Counted from the first letter of the stretch, positions 27,682-36,782 are shown. The stretch: 64,000 bases of DNA from an uncultured Chlorobiota bacterium (GCA_900696645.1 CAADGV010000030.1:62001-126000); one strand, 5' to 3'. Notes: generated by a model not told the origin, from the letters alone. Numbers and translations: made by a program.

Positions 27682-27721
27682 GATGAGTCCTTCGAAATGA
27701 TTAAAAGGAATGCCGGAGTTT

Positions 27722-28177
27722 CTACCCAGCTGTACCGGTAAATAGCGACGCAAGATTGAGCGACGGGGCTTTCGTTTTGCTTGCAAGAGAAACGTAGTTG
27801 CGTGCAAGCGCATCCTTTCCTGCACCCAACACTGTGCCGACCAGCCCAAGCGCTTCGGCAAGATCGGCGGCGGGAACACTCTTGATAACATGTCGCCAGA
27901 TCGTTTCCTCTAAGACATTGAATGCTGTCTGGACTTCGGAAAGATCGTACCCCGCCTTGAAGCGTTCTTCGGCAATCGTGTTGGCGTGGGCAATCATGGG
28001 CCCGACGTTGCGCTCTTTGATGCCGCGAGCGGTCAGCACAAAAAGCGCTTTGATACGCTGATGTGTATGTTCGGTTCCCGCTTTCTCGTAATTGGAAAGA
28101 TGCGATCGTTGCAGCGCAATCATCGCTTCGTTGATGATGGAGCTGGAATGTTCGTGCAGAACGTCCTGTAGTGTCAT
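27722..28177 (-). CDS. RsbR-type N-terminal sensor domain protein
   Basis: 151 residues from the ATG at 28177 (AGGTGAC upstream). A TTG at 28201 is possible but less likely. All helical, with ERFKAGYDLSEVQTAFNVLEETIW in the centre, the hallmark of the RsbRD N-terminal domain found in stressosome RsbR proteins and some kinases. Here it stands alone without STAS or kinase domain. It may bind partner-switching proteins such as the RsbU-type phosphatase at 17-18.5 kb; that link is inference. Confidence 0.75.
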   Translation of the reverse strand: MTLQDVLHEHSSSIINEAMIALQRSHLSNYEKAGTEHTHQRIKALFVLTARGIKERNVGPMIAHANTIAEERFKAGYDLSEVQTAFNVLEETIWRHVIKSVPAADLAEALGLVGTVLGAGKDALARNYVSLASKTKAPSLNLASLFTGTAG

Positions 28178-28259
28178 GATGTCACCTGTGGCATATTGCA
28201 ATGAGCAAGAAACGGTTCAACTTCATGACAAATATACCACAGGAACATCCTTTATTCAA

Positions 28260-29933
28260 TCATTCACCGAGCGACTTGAGCCGCGCAGTTTCAAACTCAT
28301 CTCCGGCGTTCCATCGGGGCGCTTCCTTCCGGTTGGCAATGTCGTGCCCGACAAGAAACGTAAGCTGAATATCCTCAACGGCGCCGCTCAGATCCCAATC
28401 CGGCGTGATCTCATCGGAAGGCTGGTGATAACGGGTTCTGACGTACTCGCGTACCTTCTCCTGTGCAAACTCCGGAGGCTTGCCGATGTAATCCAGGCCT
28501 GCACGTAGATACATGCACGGCACGCCGGCTTTTGCAAAGTTGAATTGATCGGAACGATAGAACGCCCCCTGTTCGGGAAATTGATCCGGCTTCACAATGC
28601 GCTTCTGCCATCCTGCGACATCTTCGAGAATCTTGTCGATATTCGATTTTCCGTAACCGATCATGATGACGTCGCCGGTTTTGCCGAGAACATTCATGCC
28701 GTCGATGTTGATATTTGCGGCAGTCTTACTCATCGGGAAGAGTGGATTGAGAACGTAATGCTCGGAGCCGAGTGTGCCGGACTCTTCTGCGCCGACCGCA
28801 GCAAAGACGATCGAGCGTTTCGGTTTCTCATCCAGCGAAATGAACATCGCAGCAATGTTCAGCAAGGCGCTCACACCGGTGGCATTATCCATTGCGCCGT
28901 TGTTGATGGAATCGCCGTTCACGGGGGCCGTGATTCCGAGATGATCGTGATGAGCCGTGAACACCACCGCTTCGTTCTTCAGTACCGGATCGCTGCCGGG
29001 AAGTACGCCGATAACGTTTGCTGATGTTGCGGTTTTGATCGTCGTCTTGACGACAGTTGACATTGTGATGCCCAACGGCACGGGCGTAAAGGATTTGCTC
29101 TCTCCGCTTTTCATCAACTCGTCGAGCGAATGACCTGAAAGACTCAGGATTTTCTCCGTTGCCGCTGATGTCGTCCAGCCGTTGAACAGCGTTGATGGTC
29201 CCGCAGGGTCGTTCGCAAGGGCGAAGCGTTCCCTGCTCCACGAATTCTCCACTACATTCCAGCCGTATCCTGCGGATTCGTCTGTATGAATAACGATGGC
29301 ACCGGCGGCTCCTTTTGCTGCGGCGATTTCGTATTTGTACGTCCACCGTCCGTAATACGTTCGGGCATTGCCGCCGAAGAATGCCGGATCGTCTCCGGCA
29401 GGATCGTTGTTCATGAACAGCAAAATCTTTCCCTTCACATCAACATTTTTGTAGTCATCCCAATCCTGTTCGGGCGCTTCAATGCCATAACCAACGAACA
29501 CAAGCTCCGCATCGCGTATCTCGACCCGTTCCTGCTGGCGGCCCGCAACGCCGACGAACTCGGCACGGTTGCGCAGTTCAATGCTCTTTCCTTTCGATTT
29601 GAAAGTAAGAGAAATAGAAGGGTCAACTGTTGTTGAGACCATCGGAAATGCTTGCAAGTACGAGCCGTTGTCACCACCGGGCTGCAGCCCCAGCATTTCC
29701 ATCTGCGAAGCGATATATGCCTGCGTGAGCTTATCGCCGCGTGTGTTCGGGCCACGTCCCTCGAGAAGATCATCCGAAAGAAACCGGATGTGTCCCATGA
29801 GGGAATGTGTCGTCACGTGATTCAGGATTTTGACAGCGCCGGGATCCGGCGCGTATGAGTCTTCGCGGGAAGTGCAAGAGGCGAGGGCAAGTGAACATGC
29901 TATCAGAATAAACGCAACGGCGCTTTGCTTCAT
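28260..29933 (-). CDS. M28 family metallopeptidase lipoprotein with PA domain
   Basis: 557 residues. The signal peptide ends LALASC, a lipobox with lipid-anchored Cys 20. Residues about 140-310 hold a protease-associated (PA) insert (GAAGAIVIHTDESAGYGW). The M28 zinc site follows: AHHDHLG, GAMDNATG, AAVGAEESGTLGS and a late YRSDQFNFAKAGVP. Such enzymes are aminopeptidases acting in the periplasm or on the cell surface. Together with the Xaa-Pro aminopeptidase and the POT transporter it points to peptide scavenging. Confidence 0.92.
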   Translation of the reverse strand: MKQSAVAFILIACSLALASCTSREDSYAPDPGAVKILNHVTTHSLMGHIRFLSDDLLEGRGPNTRGDKLTQAYIASQMEMLGLQPGGDNGSYLQAFPMVSTTVDPSISLTFKSKGKSIELRNRAEFVGVAGRQQERVEIRDAELVFVGYGIEAPEQDWDDYKNVDVKGKILLFMNNDPAGDDPAFFGGNARTYYGRWTYKYEIAAAKGAAGAIVIHTDESAGYGWNVVENSWSRERFALANDPAGPSTLFNGWTTSAATEKILSLSGHSLDELMKSGESKSFTPVPLGITMSTVVKTTIKTATSANVIGVLPGSDPVLKNEAVVFTAHHDHLGITAPVNGDSINNGAMDNATGVSALLNIAAMFISLDEKPKRSIVFAAVGAEESGTLGSEHYVLNPLFPMSKTAANINIDGMNVLGKTGDVIMIGYGKSNIDKILEDVAGWQKRIVKPDQFPEQGAFYRSDQFNFAKAGVPCMYLRAGLDYIGKPPEFAQEKVREYVRTRYHQPSDEITPDWDLSGAVEDIQLTFLVGHDIANRKEAPRWNAGDEFETARLKSLGE

Positions 29934-30074
29934 GCGGGATTCCTTTCAGTAACACAAATGATGAATGGCGGATTGTGCTGGGACGCGTCATTCTTCACCG
30001 ACTCCAAACCACAACGGAATTCCGCTGCGACACTTCGGCGTTCTCAATGAGCGGCTGTTACAATGAACAGATTT

Positions 30075-30920
30075 CTACGCTGGATTCCAATCGATAAACG
30101 ACTTTCTCGTCGGCGATTGGCACTTCGGGCAGAAGAAGACGTCATAACCTCTAACGCCTTCCCGGCGGATTTTTGTTCCGCAACGGGGGCAGGGTTGGTC
30201 TTTTTTGTTGCGGACTTTCATATGGTCGCGAACCTTGATATGAATCGGCTGACTTGCAGTATTCACCTGTTCGATTCCCCATTTCATGACAGAAAGAATG
30301 GACTGATGAAGCCGCTCGATTTGTTGCTGCGTCAGCTTGCTAACGAACGTCTTGGGATGGATTTGCGCATCAAACAGAATTTCATCGGCGTATGCATTGC
30401 CGATGGAACTGAGAATGGTGTGGTCGTTAAGGAACACTCGAACCTGTTTGCGAGTGTGTCTTCCCGCCAATTCAATAAATGCAGGAAGCGTGAAACCTGA
30501 AGACATGATATCGACCCCTTTCTCGCGATACTTCGGAATGGCTGCATATTCGCCCTGCCGTACAACGTAGGCCTTTGCCATCTTCTGTTCGTCACACAAA
30601 TTCAATCTCGAACCGTCTTTCAGTAATAAAGAGAAACACAGATGTCCGACTGTCTTTTCATGCTGCTGTTGATGTTGCAGCTTTCCGGCCAGCATCAGGT
30701 TCATGACGAGATCGATCTTGCCTGAACATTCGAGCCGAAGAAACGGGCCGTGAACGTGGCAGTCTTGAATCGACTGGTTCCGCATCAACTCTTCAAACGT
30801 TCCTTCAACAGCAACTCGCAGTACAATCGGGTTCTTCACTTCTGCTGAGGAAATGGATTGGTCGCGCACGTGCGTGCGGAGATAGTTCCGGATGTAGAAT
30901 AGGTCGGGGAGTTCAGGCAT
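30075..30920 (-). CDS. Formamidopyrimidine-DNA glycosylase / endonuclease VIII family
   Basis: 281 residues starting MPELPDLFYIRN, with the catalytic Pro2 and Glu3. H2TH region SSIGNAYADEILFDAQIHP (about 171-189) and a C-terminal zinc finger CPRCG ... FFCPKCQ. It removes oxidised bases and cuts the abasic strand. The finger differs a little from canonical Fpg, so Fpg versus Nei cannot be settled by eye. A 74-aa minus-strand ORF following it at 30913 lacks support. Confidence 0.92.
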   Translation of the reverse strand: MPELPDLFYIRNYLRTHVRDQSISSAEVKNPIVLRVAVEGTFEELMRNQSIQDCHVHGPFLRLECSGKIDLVMNLMLAGKLQHQQQHEKTVGHLCFSLLLKDGSRLNLCDEQKMAKAYVVRQGEYAAIPKYREKGVDIMSSGFTLPAFIELAGRHTRKQVRVFLNDHTILSSIGNAYADEILFDAQIHPKTFVSKLTQQQIERLHQSILSVMKWGIEQVNTASQPIHIKVRDHMKVRNKKDQPCPRCGTKIRREGVRGYDVFFCPKCQSPTRKSFIDWNPA

Positions 30921-31009
30921 ACGTGGATCTGAACGAAGTAAGAAATCTGTCAGAGATAATATACGTAGTCGACAGATTCATCGCTCGATTGACTTGTTCT
31001 GAATCGGCT

Positions 31010-31414
31010 TCAGAAGCCCGAAGGATTCTCGATATCCATCTCGAGTTTGAGTGCCGGATTGGCGTAGATGACGGTGTTGCGTTTGTCAGAAATCTGAACA
31101 GCCCAATCGCCTTTTTCGTTACGCACAACTGAGCCGAATAATTTACGGAGTTTCAACTGAGAGAATTTCTCCCAGAAAACCCATCCGAAGTACGCGTAGG
31201 AGTTGTCAAGATAGAAGGCGGGAGCGCGTTCGCCGGGAGTCACGTGCACACCGGCAACCGTGGTGGGTGCATAACCGCGCTGCTTCAGTACCTCGATAAA
31301 TTCGAGCGAAACATCACGCGCATTCCAACGCAACTCGTGCTTTGCACGCTTGACGATTCGTCCTTCGATGATTTCTGCGAGAATTTCTTGGAGTTGGCTT
31401 GGGGAGAAGGTCAT
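31010..31414 (-). CDS. Conserved-looking hypothetical protein
   Basis: 134 residues from the ATG at 31414. A longer frame to 31471 would overlap sfsA by 23 bp and begins with an unlikely low-complexity stretch. It contains a helical N-terminal part (SPSQLQEILAEIIEGRIV) and a beta-rich half (TTVAGVHVTPGERAPAFYLDNSYAYFGW). No signal peptide, no family recognised. It follows sfsA by 34 bp on the same strand and may be co-transcribed with it. Confidence 0.65.
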   Translation of the reverse strand: MTFSPSQLQEILAEIIEGRIVKRAKHELRWNARDVSLEFIEVLKQRGYAPTTVAGVHVTPGERAPAFYLDNSYAYFGWVFWEKFSQLKLRKLFGSVVRNEKGDWAVQISDKRNTVIYANPALKLEMDIENPSGF

Positions 31415-31448
31415 TCCACAGCAAAAATGTGTTACTGTGGCAGGTTCG

Positions 31449-32162
31449 CTACGCGGCTGCCTGCTCATCAACCAAAGCTTGAATCGGGATGCCGAGCGAT
31501 ATCTCGTCGGGAGTGATTCGTGCCCTGTACGCCATGATTTCCACGCCCGTTTTCACAGCTTCCCTGAAAAGGTTTCCAAACTCCGGGTCAATGTCAACAG
31601 CATCGGAGAAAAAGTCACAATCCTCACGCTGAATGAAAAAGAACGCGATGGCACGATGACCCTGTGCGGCAATCTCAGTAAGTTCTTTCAATCCCTTCCG
31701 TGCGCGCGCGTTGGGTGTTTCGGGAAACTTCGCAATGCCGTTCTCCGCCCACGCAACATGATGGATGTTCATGAACACGTTCTGATCGTTTCCGTGCATC
31801 ATAATATCCACTCTGTTGCCGCGACCGTATTCAGCGTCAAGGAGGAGTTCGGTGTAGTGTTTGAGGGATGGGATCTGTTTGGCGCGGAGATTTTCCGCGA
31901 CGACCCTGCGCGGGGTTGCGACATTGATGCCGACCCACGTGCCGTTCATCCTGATCATCTCCCACGTGTAGGCGTTGCGCCGGTGCGGGTCTTTGCTTTC
32001 CGATAGCAGGACCGGATTGCCCGGCGTTGAGCATCCGACCATCGTTCCTGAATTCGGGCAATGTGCTGTTACCACGGGACCACTATCAAGCTGAACATCT
32101 ACCAAAAAACGACGGTAGCGCCTGACGAGCTTTCCCCCGATAAGCTTCGTCGAGAACTTCAT
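31449..32162 (-). CDS. sfsA: SfsA family nuclease / sugar-fermentation stimulation protein
   Basis: 237 residues matching SfsA over its whole length: RRYRRFLVDVQLDSG (OB-fold part), HCPNSGTMVG, the PD-(D/E)xK-like core with VDIMMHGNDQNVFMNIHHV, and a C-terminal FSDAVDIDPEFGNLFREA motif. SfsA proteins are DNA-binding and nuclease-like; their physiological role is still unclear. The ATG at 32162 matches the usual family start. Confidence 0.92.
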   Translation of the reverse strand: MKFSTKLIGGKLVRRYRRFLVDVQLDSGPVVTAHCPNSGTMVGCSTPGNPVLLSESKDPHRRNAYTWEMIRMNGTWVGINVATPRRVVAENLRAKQIPSLKHYTELLLDAEYGRGNRVDIMMHGNDQNVFMNIHHVAWAENGIAKFPETPNARARKGLKELTEIAAQGHRAIAFFFIQREDCDFFSDAVDIDPEFGNLFREAVKTGVEIMAYRARITPDEISLGIPIQALVDEQAAA

Positions 32163-32322
32163 TATCCTGATCTGTTTCCTGCAAGAAGAAAAACTACCCG
32201 GTAATTACGTGGAAAATCTGAAAATGCTTGTTATCTTGTATCACAAACTGAAAAAAGTTCAAGCAAACCACACAATTAGTGATGTGCCTTTTCCGCGTTC
32301 TTTTCACCTTACGAGCCGTCAC

Positions 32323-33249
32323 ATGAAGTCTCTTGCATTTGTATCCGACGATACGTTTCTGAATCATCGAACACCTGATGGCCATCCTGAGCGGCCTGAA
32401 CGGTTGCGGCACTTGCTCCGGCATTTGCAGAATACCGAAACGTGGCAAATGCTCACGCACATTCAACCAACTTCTGCGAGCGATACGGATATTTGTTCTG
32501 TACACACGGAGGAACATCTACGCTATATCAAGGAGATGTGTACACGGGGCGGCGGCGTGTTGGACGAAGGAGATACGCATGCCGTACCCGAATCATATCG
32601 CGTAGCCCTTCTGGCCGCCGGTGCTGCGCAGAGGGGCGTCGATGCTGTTGTTTCGCAGGAAGTCGATGCGGCGTTCTGCGCCGTTCGTCCGCCCGGACAC
32701 CATGCTGAACGTGACAGACCGATGGGTTTCTGCTTGTTCAATAACGTTGCCGTCGCTGCCCGCTACGCGCAACGCAAGCACGGCGTGAAGAAGGTGGCAA
32801 TTCTCGATTGGGATGTTCACCACGGCAACGGGACGCAACATATCTTCGAAGCCGATCCGAGTGTTTTCTACATCAGCCTTCACCAATATCCATTCTACCC
32901 CGGAACCGGAGCGAGAGAGGAGAAAGGTGTTGGCGAGGGAAAAGGGTTTACATTGAACATCCCTCTACCTGCCGGAACAGGAGAGGAGCGGTATCTCGAA
33001 GCATTTCAGGATGAAATAGTGCCGGCATTGGAGAAGTTTGATCCCGGACTGCTGATTATCTCTGCCGGCTTCGACGCCCACAACGATGACCCGCTCGGCG
33101 GCATGCGGCTGACCGAGGAGTCATTTGCTAAGTTCACGGAGTTGGCGAAGGATATAGCCTCGGTAGTTTCCGTGCTGGAGGGAGGATATAATCTTGAGGC
33201 GTTGGCGAGGAGTGTGGAGGGGCATGTAGCGGAGTTGCTTCGTGCTTAG
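32323..33249 (+). CDS. Histone deacetylase / acetoin utilisation (AcuC) family deacetylase
   Basis: 308 residues from the ATG at 32323, where family homology begins (SLAFVSDDTFLNHRTPDGHP). A GTG at 32209 would add 38 residues without family support. The zinc amidohydrolase motifs are PGHHAERDRPMGFC (general-base His pair), DWDVHHGNGTQ and SAGFDAHNDDP (Asp and His ligands). Bacterial members deacetylate acetyl-lysine proteins or acetylpolyamines. Its last 58 bp of near-terminal coding sequence are repeated exactly at 33834. Confidence 0.92.
   Translation: MKSLAFVSDDTFLNHRTPDGHPERPERLRHLLRHLQNTETWQMLTHIQPTSASDTDICSVHTEEHLRYIKEMCTRGGGVLDEGDTHAVPESYRVALLAAGAAQRGVDAVVSQEVDAAFCAVRPPGHHAERDRPMGFCLFNNVAVAARYAQRKHGVKKVAILDWDVHHGNGTQHIFEADPSVFYISLHQYPFYPGTGAREEKGVGEGKGFTLNIPLPAGTGEERYLEAFQDEIVPALEKFDPGLLIISAGFDAHNDDPLGGMRLTEESFAKFTELAKDIASVVSVLEGGYNLEALARSVEGHVAELLRA
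33168..33225. repeat. 58-bp direct repeat, copy 1 (inside the deacetylase gene)
   Basis: Begins TTCCGTGCTGGAGGG and ends GTGGAGGGGCAT; identical over 58 bp to 33834-33891. It codes SVLEGGYNLEALARSVEGH near the deacetylase C-terminus. Confidence 0.95.
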
Positions 33250-33258
33250 GCGTTGCCC

Positions 33259-33474
33259 CTATGCAAAAGTCAACCTTCTTCCCTTTGGCTCCGGAATGGG
33301 GTCGCCGAACTCTTTTGCGGTATCAATCCACAATTGGATGGCTTCCTTGGCATTTCGTAGCGCAGTTTCCTGTGTATCGCCATGCGCGATGCATCCGGGG
33401 AGTTCCGGCACTTCGGCGATAAAGGCTTCATCCTCGTTGCTCCAATAGAGGATGATCTCGTACCTCGAATTCAT
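33259..33474 (-). CDS. hicB: HicB-type antitoxin
   Basis: 71 residues. Partial RNase H-like HicB fold with YWSNEDEAFIAEVPELPGC and HGDTQETALRNAKEAIQLWI, the classic HicB motif. There is no added DNA-binding domain, so it is the short form. It overlaps the toxin gene by 4 bp (ATGA) and is translated second, the normal HicA-HicB order. Its stop is only 9 bp from the stop of the convergent deacetylase gene. Confidence 0.93.
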   Translation of the reverse strand: MNSRYEIILYWSNEDEAFIAEVPELPGCIAHGDTQETALRNAKEAIQLWIDTAKEFGDPIPEPKGRRLTFA

Positions 33475-33725
33475 GGCAGCTCCGTTAGTTTGTACTTGAT
33501 CAAGAGATTTCTAACCTGTTTCACCTGGTATCGCTTTGCTTTTGACCCATCGCGCTGGAGGTTAATGCGCTCCTCAATTCCAGCCTTTCGGAAAATGTGA
33601 TGACTTCCCCGAATGCGTTTTTCGAAACCCAATCGGTCAAGTAATCCGCATAAGTCGTCAAACGCAATGTTCGCATCCGACTGCGCGAGGAGAATCTGTT
33701 CGATGAGCTTCAGGAATTTGTCCAT
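33471..33725 (-). CDS. hicA: HicA-type mRNA interferase toxin
   Basis: 84 residues, longer than the usual 60 because of an extra N-terminal helix. The dsRBD-like fold carries LLDRLGFEKRIRGSHHIFRK with the catalytic GSHHIF histidine, and it ends VRNLLIKYKL. It should cleave mRNA in a ribosome-independent way and be neutralised by HicB. The module sits between two copies of a deacetylase 3' end, which suggests recent insertion or rearrangement. Confidence 0.92.
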   Translation of the reverse strand: MDKFLKLIEQILLAQSDANIAFDDLCGLLDRLGFEKRIRGSHHIFRKAGIEERINLQRDGSKAKRYQVKQVRNLLIKYKLTELP

Positions 33726-33798
33726 GTCACTGTCTGAAAGAATTTACTATAGTTGGTATCGAATGTCAATGTTGCATATTCCAAGAATTCGGCATGGT

Positions 33799-33912
33799 TT
33801 TCCGGATTTGGTAAAGGAGATAGCGCCGGTCGCTTCCGTGCTGGAGGGAGGATATAATCTTGAGGCGTTGGCGAGGAGTGTGGAGGGGCATTTATCAGGA
33901 TTGGCAGAATAG
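33799..33912 (+). pseudogene. Remnant of a second deacetylase 3' end
   Basis: Reading FPDLVKEIAPVASVLEGGY and on to a stop at 33910, this matches the last about 36 residues of the intact deacetylase (FTELAKDIASVVSVLEGGY). The first part is diverged and the following 58 bp are identical, so it looks like an old paralog end, partly homogenised, or a rearranged duplication. The rest of such a gene is absent. The surrounding spacer 33726-33986 otherwise holds only the start region of the next gene. Confidence 0.8.
33834..33891. repeat. 58-bp direct repeat, copy 2 (downstream of hicAB)
   Basis: Exact copy of 33168-33225 in the same orientation; the two copies bracket the hicAB module. Confidence 0.95.
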
Positions 33913-33986
33913 TCTCATGTTGCTTTTCACGCTGATTGTAAATAGAATGACGTGCAGATTTCTTTCAAACAATCAAGGAGATAGTC

Positions 33987-35522
33987 ATGCGAATAGCTCT
34001 ACTTGCTGCAGTTCTGTTGTTGTGTCTCGGAGTGTCACAGTCTCTGTCGCAAGAGATCGATCAGACAGATAGAGTGGTTCCGATACTTGACGGATTCACT
34101 CCGGTGACAACTCCCCAGTGGGGAAATGATGTACTTATCGTTAACAGCGAACCTCTCGGGCGTCCCTCGGCTGCCGGACGAAGCAACGGCACCGCGTTTG
34201 TTGCGGTACCCGATTCAACTATCATCCCGGGAGCGTCAACGGTCATCTACCGCACAACGAATTTCGGAGATACCTGGACGTTATTTACATCCATTTCGCC
34301 TGCTCGTTGGGTAAACAAAACGAAGATGGTCAGGACGGCGAATGATTCGATTTATCTTTTCTATCTGGCGGAAGGCGTCATCCGTTACTGGAATGTTGAG
34401 ACCTCCACAATACGCGCTCTCGACTCGACACGAATCCGCGACTTTGACGTGGCAACATCCAGCACGGGGGGGCTGTATCTGTTCTGGGATGCAAATTACA
34501 ACAACGATATTCGCTTCGCGAGTTCTTCCAATGGCGGAGAGACTTGGTCGCAGAGAATCTTCCTCTCGTCTGCGGGCGCCTTTCCGCGATTGTTCCTCAA
34601 TCCTGTAGCGACCGACACGATGATCATCAACTATTACGGTCCGGTGAAAGTCGATACGGCACGTTCCATTATTCGACAAGCGCGGTATCGTGAAACTGCT
34701 CCCGGTACAATTGTTTCAGCCGGATTCACAAACGTCAACATCGATACGACGAACTATCGTACAGAATTCGGCTCCGTAAAACTCGGCAATGTGGTCTGGT
34801 TGTTTAACACGCTGGGCCTGACGGGTTCGCTCGATATTGAAGCGCGTGTTAGCACGGACGCGGGGGTTACATTCGGGGCTCCGTTCCTTGTTGCAGGGAA
34901 TGCGAATATCGACGAGTACTGGTTTGACTTCAGGAATTACACCATCGGTGGCGGCGGTGTGGATTTCATCTATTATGCGGACAGTCTTGGCGCAACTGTA
35001 AACAACAATACCGACAAGATCATGTATGCCTTTCTTCGCCAATCTGCCCCGACAACCGTATCCGGCCGGACTCGACTGAGCGACCATCCTCCCGTGTGGT
35101 CACCAAACGACTATATTCCGACTGTGTTCGAGTACTATGATGTCGATGCCGAAGTGGGCGTGATTTGGGTTGGCATAGATGGCGGGCAACGGAAGCTGTT
35201 CTACGATCGCTACAATGCAACGCCGACGGAGGTACGCCCGACAAATGCCGGAGTTCCCGATGTGTATGTTCTGAAGCAGAACTATCCAAACCCGTTCAAT
35301 CCTTCAACCACAATCGAGTTCGCAATTCCGAAGAGTGAGTTTGTAACTCTAACCGTGTACGATTTGCTCGGAAGGGAAGTTCAGAGACTGGTCTCGGAAA
35401 ACCTCAACGCAGGTTCGTACAAAGCAAGATTTGATGCCGGGAGCCTCGCAAGCGGCGTGTATCTCTACAAACTGCAGGCAGGCTCGTTTGTGGAAACCCG
35501 GAAACTTATGCTCATGAAATAA
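33987..35522 (+). CDS. Secreted BNR-repeat-like protein with T9SS sorting domain
   Basis: 511 residues with a signal peptide (cleavage near SQSLSQE). The middle shows sialidase-like Asp-box elements (TTNFGDTWTLF; SSNGGETWSQR; STDAGVTF) of a beta-propeller. The last 85 residues are a type IX secretion sorting domain: NYPNPFNPSTTIEF, VYDLLGREV, and LASGVYLYKL ending in a basic tail. It should pass the outer membrane and be anchored or released there. The signal-peptide Met at 33987 has AAGGAG 6-11 bp upstream. A strong terminator follows. Confidence 0.9.
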   Translation: MRIALLAAVLLLCLGVSQSLSQEIDQTDRVVPILDGFTPVTTPQWGNDVLIVNSEPLGRPSAAGRSNGTAFVAVPDSTIIPGASTVIYRTTNFGDTWTLFTSISPARWVNKTKMVRTANDSIYLFYLAEGVIRYWNVETSTIRALDSTRIRDFDVATSSTGGLYLFWDANYNNDIRFASSSNGGETWSQRIFLSSAGAFPRLFLNPVATDTMIINYYGPVKVDTARSIIRQARYRETAPGTIVSAGFTNVNIDTTNYRTEFGSVKLGNVVWLFNTLGLTGSLDIEARVSTDAGVTFGAPFLVAGNANIDEYWFDFRNYTIGGGGVDFIYYADSLGATVNNNTDKIMYAFLRQSAPTTVSGRTRLSDHPPVWSPNDYIPTVFEYYDVDAEVGVIWVGIDGGQRKLFYDRYNATPTEVRPTNAGVPDVYVLKQNYPNPFNPSTTIEFAIPKSEFVTLTVYDLLGREVQRLVSENLNAGSYKARFDAGSLASGVYLYKLQAGSFVETRKLMLMK

Positions 35523-35550
35523 GTGTCAGAAGAAGTGGAGTGACTTGAAG

Positions 35551-35577
35551 AAAGGGACTCTCGCGAGTCCCTTTTTT
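35551..35577 (+). terminator. Rho-independent terminator
   Basis: AAAGGGACTC (35551-35560), loop TCGC, GAGTCCCTTT (35565-35574), running into six T. A perfect 10-bp stem ending the T9SS protein gene and isolating the kynurenine cluster. Confidence 0.92.
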
Positions 35578-35680
35578 GTGATAGGCGGATTTGTTTTCCG
35601 AGAAGTTCGTTCTTGATTTTGTCGCAGACTTTCTGTTTCCTACTCCACCTCCCAATACGCAATCATGAATCTTACAAAGC

Positions 35681-36709
35681 ATGAAACGAACAACACCCTT
35701 GTACTACGGCGACTATCTGCAACTCAATAAGCTGCTCGACAGTCAGTTCCCGGAAAGCACGAAGTATGGCGCTCAGGCTCACGACGAAATGCTGTTCATC
35801 ATCGTGCATCAGGCGTATGAGTTGTGGTTCAAGCAAATATTGTTTGAACTGGACGCGATCATTCGTGAGTTTCGCTCGAACAAGGTAGATGAAAGCCAGG
35901 TTCACATTGCCGTTCATCGTTTGAACCGCATTGCTGAGATTCAGAAGCTTTTAATCGGGCAAATCCGCGTTCTCGAAACAATGACCGCACTTGACTTCCT
36001 CGATTTCCGTGATGTTCTCTATCCGGCGTCGGGATTTCAGAGCTTTCAGTTTCGATTAGTCGAGAACCGGCTTGGCGTTCGTTCTGCGCACCGGCATGTG
36101 TACAAACCCGGTTTGCCGTACTACGCAAATCTCTCCGAAGAACATCAGCAGATCGTCCGGCAGTCGGAAACCGAACCATCTCTTTTTCATGTTGTTCAGG
36201 ATTGGCTTGAGCGGACGCCGTTTTTGAATGTTCATGGATTTGATTTTTTGGGAGAATATGAGAAGGCTGTACGCGGCTCGGGACAGGAATTGCGTGTCTC
36301 TGAAACGGACTTGAATGCCTTGCTTGACGACGAATGCCATGAAGGATTGGTGAGGGAGAATAAGCGCCGCCTATCCCGCAAAGCAATGGTGGCGGCATTG
36401 TTCATCTCACTCTATCACGATGAGCCGATTCTTCATCCGCCGTTTCAACTGCTCACGGCACTAATCGAAATGGATGAACAATTCACCTCATGGCGCTACA
36501 ACCATGCGTTGATGGTGCAGCGAATGATCGGGACGAAAATCGGAACAGGCGGCTCATCGGGGTATGACTATCTGAAAGGAACGTTGGAACCGCACAAGGT
36601 CTTCTCGGACTTGCTGGCGGTTTCGACGTATTTAATCCCCCGATCCGAACTGCCGGCACTGCCGGAAGATGTACGAACGGATTTGGGCTTTTACTATTCA
36701 TCAAAGTAG
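35681..36709 (+). CDS. kynA: Tryptophan 2,3-dioxygenase
   Basis: 342 residues. GDYLQLNKLLDSQ at the N-terminus, HDEMLFIIVHQAYELWFKQ (about 34-52, with the active-site His of HQAYE), FLDFRD, and GTGGSSGYDYL near the C-terminus are all diagnostic. A haem enzyme that opens the indole ring of L-tryptophan with O2 to N-formylkynurenine. It begins the kynurenine cluster after an intrinsic terminator, so a promoter should lie in 35578-35680. Longer than the 280-residue Xanthomonas type, by helices in the C-terminal half. Confidence 0.95.
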   Translation: MKRTTPLYYGDYLQLNKLLDSQFPESTKYGAQAHDEMLFIIVHQAYELWFKQILFELDAIIREFRSNKVDESQVHIAVHRLNRIAEIQKLLIGQIRVLETMTALDFLDFRDVLYPASGFQSFQFRLVENRLGVRSAHRHVYKPGLPYYANLSEEHQQIVRQSETEPSLFHVVQDWLERTPFLNVHGFDFLGEYEKAVRGSGQELRVSETDLNALLDDECHEGLVRENKRRLSRKAMVAALFISLYHDEPILHPPFQLLTALIEMDEQFTSWRYNHALMVQRMIGTKIGTGGSSGYDYLKGTLEPHKVFSDLLAVSTYLIPRSELPALPEDVRTDLGFYYSSK

Positions 36710-36717
36710 AACGATCC

Positions 36718-36782
36718 AACACAAAGACACGAAGCCTCACAAAGGATCACAAAGAGAACCTTCGTGTTCTGTCTTCGTGTTG
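36718..36782. repeat. Palindromic 9-bp-unit repeat element, CACAAAG/CACGAAG family
   Basis: Starts 9 bp after kynA. Units in 9-bp register: CAACACAAA, GACACGAAG, CCTCACAAA, GGATCACAA, then AGAGAACCT and the inverted units TCGTGTTCT, GTCTTCGTG. Direct units followed by inverse complements make an imperfect palindrome. Confidence 0.75.

Noticed and set aside
27682-27891. 70-residue N-terminal extension of the DinB-fold protein
   Set aside because: Runs into the neighbouring gene, has no domain similarity, and a good SD marks the ATG at 27681.
28178-28201. TTG start extending the RsbR-type protein
   Set aside because: The ATG at 28177 has a better ribosome-binding site, and the extra residues are not part of the domain.
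35603-35619. 17-bp match AAGTTCGTTCTTGATTT shared with 59644-59660
   Set aside because: A single 17-mer repeat can occur by chance in 64 kb of both strands; contexts differ (one lies before kynA, one in the riboswitch platform).
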